NCBI GenBank assembly: GCA_021735565.1
Contig: JAIPGT010000010.1
Span: 1-14,810 of the forward strand
Source of the DNA: Patescibacteria group bacterium
GTDB lineage: Bacteria; Patescibacteria; ABY1; JAGPKW01
Direction of reading: 5' to 3'
DNA: 14,810 nucleotides
Below are positions 11,852-14,810 of this stretch, in pieces. Every line of letters starts with the position of its first letter. The stretch's first letter is position 1. The notes below the pieces were generated by a model, which was given only the letters and a program-made list of their open reading frames with translations, did no database searches and was not told the DNA's origin. The translations under genes were made by a program, and so were the position numbers.

Positions 11852-12487
11852 ATGGATATAAATAATATAAAATATATGAGTAATTTTAATAATAGTGGAG
11901 ACAGAGGTAATTTTAGAAGTGGAGGAAGAGATAGAAGTTTCGGTGGTGGTAGAAGAGACGATAGAGGTGGTTCTGATAGAGAAATGTTTGAAGCTGTTTG
12001 TGATGAGTGTGGTAAAAATTGTAAAGTTCCATTCAAACCAACAAGCGGAAAACCTATTTATTGTAGTGAATGTTTTGAGAAAAAGGGTGGTAGAGAAGAT
12101 AGAGGTGGTAGCAGAGGTGGAAGCTTTGGTGGAAATAGAGGTGGAAGTTTCGGTGGTAGCAGAGGTGGAAGCTTTGGTGGTGCCAGAAGAGACGATAGAG
12201 GTGGAAATAGAGGTGGAAGCTTTGGTGGTAGAAGAGATGATGTAGTAAAAGATAATTCTTCTGAAAAAATTGAAGCTTTAGGTTCTAGATTGAACAAAGT
12301 TTTTGAATTATTAGAAGAAATAAAAGATAGACAAATTAAAATGGAAGGATCTTGTAATTGTATTACTGAAGAATCTCCTAAAAAAGCTACTAAAAAGAAA
12401 GTAGCTGTAAAAAAAGCTGAAGTTAAAGCTGATAAAAAAGCCGAAAAGAAAGCTAAAAAAGTTGTAAAAAAAGTTGCAAAGAAATAA
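11852..12487 (+). CDS. RGG-rich CxxC zinc-ribbon protein with coiled coil and Lys/Ala tail
   Basis: 211 residues. An Arg/Gly/Ser-rich N terminus (about 10-45) precedes a zinc-ribbon: C50-DE-C53, C57, then KVPFKPTSGKPIYC with C71 and C74. An RGG repeat region follows (86-129), then an amphipathic helix SEKIEALGSRLNKVFELLEE, and a tail of KKA/KKV repeats (about 175-211). This design is common in Patescibacteria. RGG and Lys-rich tracts suggest nucleic-acid or ribosome binding; the function is not established. A TATACT (11839-11844) seven bases before the ATG predicts a nearly leaderless mRNA. The internal ATG at 11876 (MSNFNNSGD) is an alternative start. It ends at a strong terminator. Confidence 0.85.
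   Translation: MDINNIKYMSNFNNSGDRGNFRSGGRDRSFGGGRRDDRGGSDREMFEAVCDECGKNCKVPFKPTSGKPIYCSECFEKKGGREDRGGSRGGSFGGNRGGSFGGSRGGSFGGARRDDRGGNRGGSFGGRRDDVVKDNSSEKIEALGSRLNKVFELLEEIKDRQIKMEGSCNCITEESPKKATKKKVAVKKAEVKADKKAEKKAKKVVKKVAKK
12107..12226 (+). repeat. five 24-bp tandem units encoding GxRGGSFG octapeptides
   Basis: Units start at 12107, 12131, 12155, 12179 and 12203. Units 1 and 3 are identical and units 2 and 5 differ from them by a few bases; all begin GG and most contain AGAGGTGGAAG. Encoded octapeptides are GSRGGSFG, GNRGGSFG, GSRGGSFG, GARRDDRG and GNRGGSFG. The fourth unit resembles the earlier GRRDDRG segment, suggesting unequal exchange. Confidence 0.85.
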
Positions 12488-12502
12488 ATTATAAAAACAC
12501 TT

Positions 12503-12530
12503 AAAAAGCCCATTAAAAAATGGGTTTTTT
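12503..12530. terminator. bidirectional terminator between the zinc-ribbon and XRE genes
   Basis: Stem 12503-12514 with 12519-12530: AAAAAGCCCATT pairs with AATGGGTTTTTT (one G-U) around the loop AAAA. T-rich on both strands. It lies 16 bases after the zinc-ribbon stop and 16 bases after the XRE stop on the other strand. Confidence 0.85.
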
Positions 12531-12545
12531 ATTTTGTATTAAAAC

Positions 12546-12740
12546 TTATCTATCAAAGAATAATTTATCAATTGGAGTTTTAAATACCTTTGCTATATCC
12601 ATAGCTAACTTGAGAGAGGGGTTATATTTTTCTTGTTCTAGAAAAATAATAGTTTCCCTTCTTACACCAACTTTATTTGCCAATTCTTCTTGAGTTAATC
12701 CAATTTTATTTCTTATTATTTTTATATTATTTTTTAGCAT
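12546..12740 (-). CDS. XRE-family helix-turn-helix regulator
   Basis: 64 residues, a single XRE domain and nothing more. The helix-turn-helix is [20 protein letters not shown] followed by [19 protein letters not shown]. This is the YozG/YgzD-like short class found beside membrane proteins with a DERD motif. Its start lies inside the preceding DUF2178-like gene (14-base overlap), with no Shine-Dalgarno beyond AAGAAAAGAAAA, so translation is probably coupled. It likely represses its own two-gene unit. Confidence 0.9.
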   Translation of the reverse strand: MLKNNIKIIRNKIGLTQEELANKVGVRRETIIFLEQEKYNPSLKLAMDIAKVFKTPIDKLFFDR

Positions 12741-13125
12741 TATTTTCTTTTCTTATTAAATACTTAAATAAAAATGCATTTAAAAGCATGAGAAAACAAA
12801 CACTAAAAGCAAGATATTGACTTAACATATACATAAAATCTCCTTTTTCAGATAAAGCCATAAGAACAAAAGTTCCAATTGCTGCTATCCAAGAATATAT
12901 ATAAATAGAATATCTAGACGCTTTTCCTGCTATTTGGTAATCTCTTTCATCTGCTAATATTTTGTCAGTTTTAAGTTGTTTTCTACAATAATACATTCCT
13001 GCAGCAGCAGTTATTGTAAGAATAATAGGTAAGTAATAGTTTTCTAAAGTAATAGAAATACTAATAGACATAGATAGCAAAATTATTATTGCTAGGCGAC
13101 ATATTTTATATTTTTTTAGTGTCAT
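12727..13125 (-). CDS. DUF2178-like four-helix membrane protein
   Basis: 132 residues. Four hydrophobic segments: about 9-28, 30-48, 70-92 and 103-124, in two pairs. Between them is the motif [20 protein letters not shown], whose DERD and A-x-K-A pattern is typical of DUF2178-type proteins and of membrane partners of short XRE regulators. The C-terminal end is basic. The role is unknown; such pairs may sense a membrane signal that releases the regulator. It overlaps the XRE gene by 14 bases. Confidence 0.82.
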   Translation of the reverse strand: MTLKKYKICRLAIIILLSMSISISITLENYYLPIILTITAAAGMYYCRKQLKTDKILADERDYQIAGKASRYSIYIYSWIAAIGTFVLMALSEKGDFMYMLSQYLAFSVCFLMLLNAFLFKYLIRKENNAKK

Positions 13126-13216
13126 ATTTTTTTGTTAATTATTTCTAACTATTTATATGTTATATTATTCTAACATTTTTGTCAATAAAAATAGAAATAA
13201 TACTTATTATTTAATA

Positions 13217-13244
13217 AAAAAATACCTTATTTAAGGTATTTTTT
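13217..13244 (-). terminator. intrinsic terminator after the 13270-14046 gene
   Basis: Arms AATACCTTA (13221-13229) and TAAGGTATT (13232-13240), extended by A/T pairs to 13217 and 13244. On the minus strand seven T follow the stem. It lies 25 bases after the stop of the secreted protein. Confidence 0.8.
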
Positions 13245-13269
13245 ATGAACAATTTTTTGAATCAGAACT

Positions 13270-14046
13270 TTAATTTTTCTCAATATATTCTACACTTGTA
13301 ACTATTCTATCTATTATTCCATCTATATCAAAAACCTCTCTTTCATTTTCACATTCGATTTTTTTATCTTCATCATAATTATCACATCTAGGGAATTGCA
13401 AAGTAAAAGATGCTTTTATTAGTTTTTCATTTAATGAAGTTAAATAAGTATATTCAGTGTAAACTGATCCTGCAGCTCCTTCACTCATAGCTTCAACACA
13501 ATATTCTCTATCATCAACTTGTATAAGTGATGTTCTTTCTGGAAAACTACTCTCAAGAGGAGTTTCTAAACAAGCTAATTTTTCTTCAGATATAGATATG
13601 ATTGGAGGCCATTCAACAGTGCTAGTATATTCTGCTATTAATTCTTTTGGATATTTAAATTTTATATTTTGTTCTTGATCAACAAAAGTGTTCCATAAAT
13701 CATTTTCATTTTCATCTTCTTCTCCTGATGACCAATCATCTGAAGGATTAAAATTTATAGATAATTTTATATCAGGAGTTCCATAAAAAAATCCTAATGG
13801 AATACGAAATATTGTGAAAGATTCTGTTTTTGCACTTAATTCTGTAGCTGAAATTATACGACTTTTTCCTAAAAATAATGCAATTCTTTCAAGCGGATTA
13901 TCATAGTGAATATTTAAAGATTGCATTACATTATTTCTAAATTCTTCATCAGTTTCAACAGAATCTTTAACTGTTAACTTTGGAATAGCTATACCAATTA
14001 GTATTATAAGAAAAATTAAAATTGGTGCTAATATTTTTTTATTCAT
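13270..14046 (-). CDS. membrane-anchored or secreted protein, unknown function
   Basis: 258 residues. An N-terminal hydrophobic segment (about 4-22) is followed by an extracytoplasmic region. About 75-105 looks like a beta segment (FTIFRIPLGFFYGTPDIKLS). An acidic linker SSGEEDENENDLW follows, then a domain of about 120 residues: VDQEQNIKFKYPKELIAEYT, CLETPLESSFPERTSLIQVD, REYCVEAMSEGAAGSVYTEY and FTLQFPRCDNYDEDKKIECE. Four Cys in this part could make two disulfides. The YP-containing start resembles small PsbP-like or lipoprotein-type domains, but I cannot name a family. The gene stands alone with its own terminator. Confidence 0.75.
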   Translation of the reverse strand: MNKKILAPILIFLIILIGIAIPKLTVKDSVETDEEFRNNVMQSLNIHYDNPLERIALFLGKSRIISATELSAKTESFTIFRIPLGFFYGTPDIKLSINFNPSDDWSSGEEDENENDLWNTFVDQEQNIKFKYPKELIAEYTSTVEWPPIISISEEKLACLETPLESSFPERTSLIQVDDREYCVEAMSEGAAGSVYTEYTYLTSLNEKLIKASFTLQFPRCDNYDEDKKIECENEREVFDIDGIIDRIVTSVEYIEKN

Positions 14047-14190
14047 ATTTTTTAAATTAATTTATAATTTCATTATACATCTTATTGTAAAATAAAAAAC
14101 TTTATAAAAATAGTTTTTTTATTAAATTCATTTACATTAAAAATATTATATATAATAATGAAGATAATTTAATTATATTAATAAAAATAT

Positions 14191-14661
14191 ATGATAAATA
14201 AAAAAGAGCTTTGTGAATTTTTAGTAGAAGCAAAAAAATCAACTTATGCTTCAGGGGATAATACAATTAAAATTATTGAAGAAAATAAATCAACCACTCT
14301 AGTATTTGAAAAAGGGAATTTTAAATATAATGATAACTATTTTGGAGGAGAACCATTCGGTGGTCGTGAAGTAGTGTTTTTCAATAATGAGCCAGTTTAT
14401 ATAATGACTTATTATGGTTTTATAAATGAATCAGTTTCTGACTTTGGATCAATTTATAAAATATTACAAAAAGCATTATCAGAAATCCCAGAAGATTATC
14501 CATTCAGAGGTCCAAAAGAATATAGTGAAAATAATTATAAATATGTAAATAATTATAATGGTGAAGTTGATAATTTTTTCGGAGAGGAAATAATAAGTGA
14601 AAATGGAAAAGAATTATATAGAGCTAAATATATTGGTGGATTTGTAGATATAAAAAGATAG
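14191..14661 (+). CDS. DUF5680 domain protein
   Basis: 156 residues, no signal peptide. The N terminus LCEFLVEAKKSTYASGDNT is the DUF5680 hallmark, followed by NFKYNDNYFGGEPFGGREVV and EPVYIMTYYGFINESV. These conserved Tyr, Gly and Glu residues are kept across the family, whose function is unknown. The N-terminal DNA-binding domain seen in some family members is absent. TTTACA (14131-14136) and an AT-rich -10 region around 14151-14159 may form its promoter. The TAG stop (14659-14661) directly abuts the stop of the opposite gene. Confidence 0.82.
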   Translation: MINKKELCEFLVEAKKSTYASGDNTIKIIEENKSTTLVFEKGNFKYNDNYFGGEPFGGREVVFFNNEPVYIMTYYGFINESVSDFGSIYKILQKALSEIPEDYPFRGPKEYSENNYKYVNNYNGEVDNFFGEEIISENGKELYRAKYIGGFVDIKR

Positions 14662-14810
14662 TTAATATTTATTCTCTTTATACCATTTAGCAAAATCATT
14701 AATTGCGTTGCCCCAATATTTTGATTCATTCATTGCGTCTTCTTCTCTTAATTCACTTAATGTTTTTATTTCTCCATCTGGTATAAAAAATAAATTATGC
14801 CATCTTCCCA
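14662..14810 (-). CDS. Ham1/RdgB-like NTP pyrophosphatase, 3' end (partial)
   Basis: The minus strand is open from the window edge to TAA at 14664-14662, giving the last 48 residues. They read GRWHNLFFIPDGEIKTLSEL, then REEDAMNESKYWGNAINDFA and KWYKENKY. The FFIPDG...KTLSEL segment and the following small-residue helix fit the C terminus of Ham1/RdgB proteins, which hydrolyse ITP and XTP to keep them out of DNA. The usual Ser-His-Arg motif is replaced by Ser-Lys-Tyr, so this is a divergent or related family member. The catalytic Lys and Asp would lie outside the window. Confidence 0.5.
   Translation of the reverse strand, partial: GRWHNLFFIPDGEIKTLSELREEDAMNESKYWGNAINDFAKWYKENKY

Noticed and set aside
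12107..12226. CRISPR-like short regular repeats
   Set aside because: The units are contiguous with no spacers, in frame, and encode Gly/Arg octapeptides.
11749..12513. Long open frames on the minus strand and in another plus frame over the RGG gene (11749-12036, 12058-12513, 11895-12245)
   Set aside because: They are low-complexity shadows (Pro/Leu-rich or Val/Glu-rich) of the Gly/Arg repeats; the frame with the five-Cys zinc-ribbon is the real gene.

Overview
The window is strongly AT-rich and carries 24 protein-coding genes (two cut by the window edges) packed with short gaps. It has no RNA gene, transposase, CRISPR array or prophage gene that I can recognise. Gene content points to Patescibacteria (Candidate Phyla Radiation), Parcubacteria-like. 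The pointers are the RGG-rich CxxC zinc-ribbon protein, small membrane-anchored proteins with a C-x14-C 'ESYPRQC' motif and a Gmad2 domain, a thioredoxin-CcdA fusion, DUF134/DUF5320, and a short MgtE-like transporter. This placement rests on remembered family distributions and was not searched. Stop codons are 21 TAA, 3 TAG and no TGA, and no gene needs TGA read as an amino acid, so the standard bacterial code fits. Only two genes (starts 6887 and 9012) have a clear Shine-Dalgarno sequence.

Layout. 1-996: end of lemA followed by a TPM-domain membrane protein. 997-1210: convergent gap with two palindromes in an imperfect tandem duplication. 1211-3562: lexA diverges from hflX across a short gap that holds two extended -10 promoters and a perfect inverted repeat; a flavodoxin-like gene follows hflX. 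3582-3600: a third palindrome of the same style at the next convergent junction. 3622-6706 (minus strand): an envelope and thiol-redox block made of two small membrane-anchored proteins, a secreted thioredoxin/CcdA fusion, the DUF134 regulator, a DUF5320 protein and a cytosolic mini-thioredoxin. 6887-7755 (plus): a GreA/GreB-like factor and a cold-shock protein with a near-perfect promoter and a leader of about 110 nt. 7812-9641 (minus): a C39-type peptidase-like protein with palindromes inside its coding sequence, a small protein built from 20-residue repeats, and a Gmad2 protein. 9714-11725: a cation/Ca2+ exchanger-like transporter facing an MgtE-like transporter. 11852-12487: the RGG/zinc-ribbon protein. 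12546-13125: overlapping DUF2178-like membrane protein and XRE regulator. 13270-14810: a secreted unknown, a DUF5680 protein, and the 3' end of a Ham1/RdgB-like gene that abuts it stop to stop.

The strongest leads are: (1) a dispersed family of short GC-rich palindromes, with paired compensatory differences between tandem copies and one copy lying exactly in frame inside the C39-like gene; (2) a 24-bp palindrome over the -10 box of the DUF5320-DUF134-thioredoxin/CcdA unit, a likely redox operator; (3) the lexA-hflX divergent promoter region with a 21-bp inverted repeat and an apparently leaderless hflX. No stretch longer than 300 bases lacks a gene.
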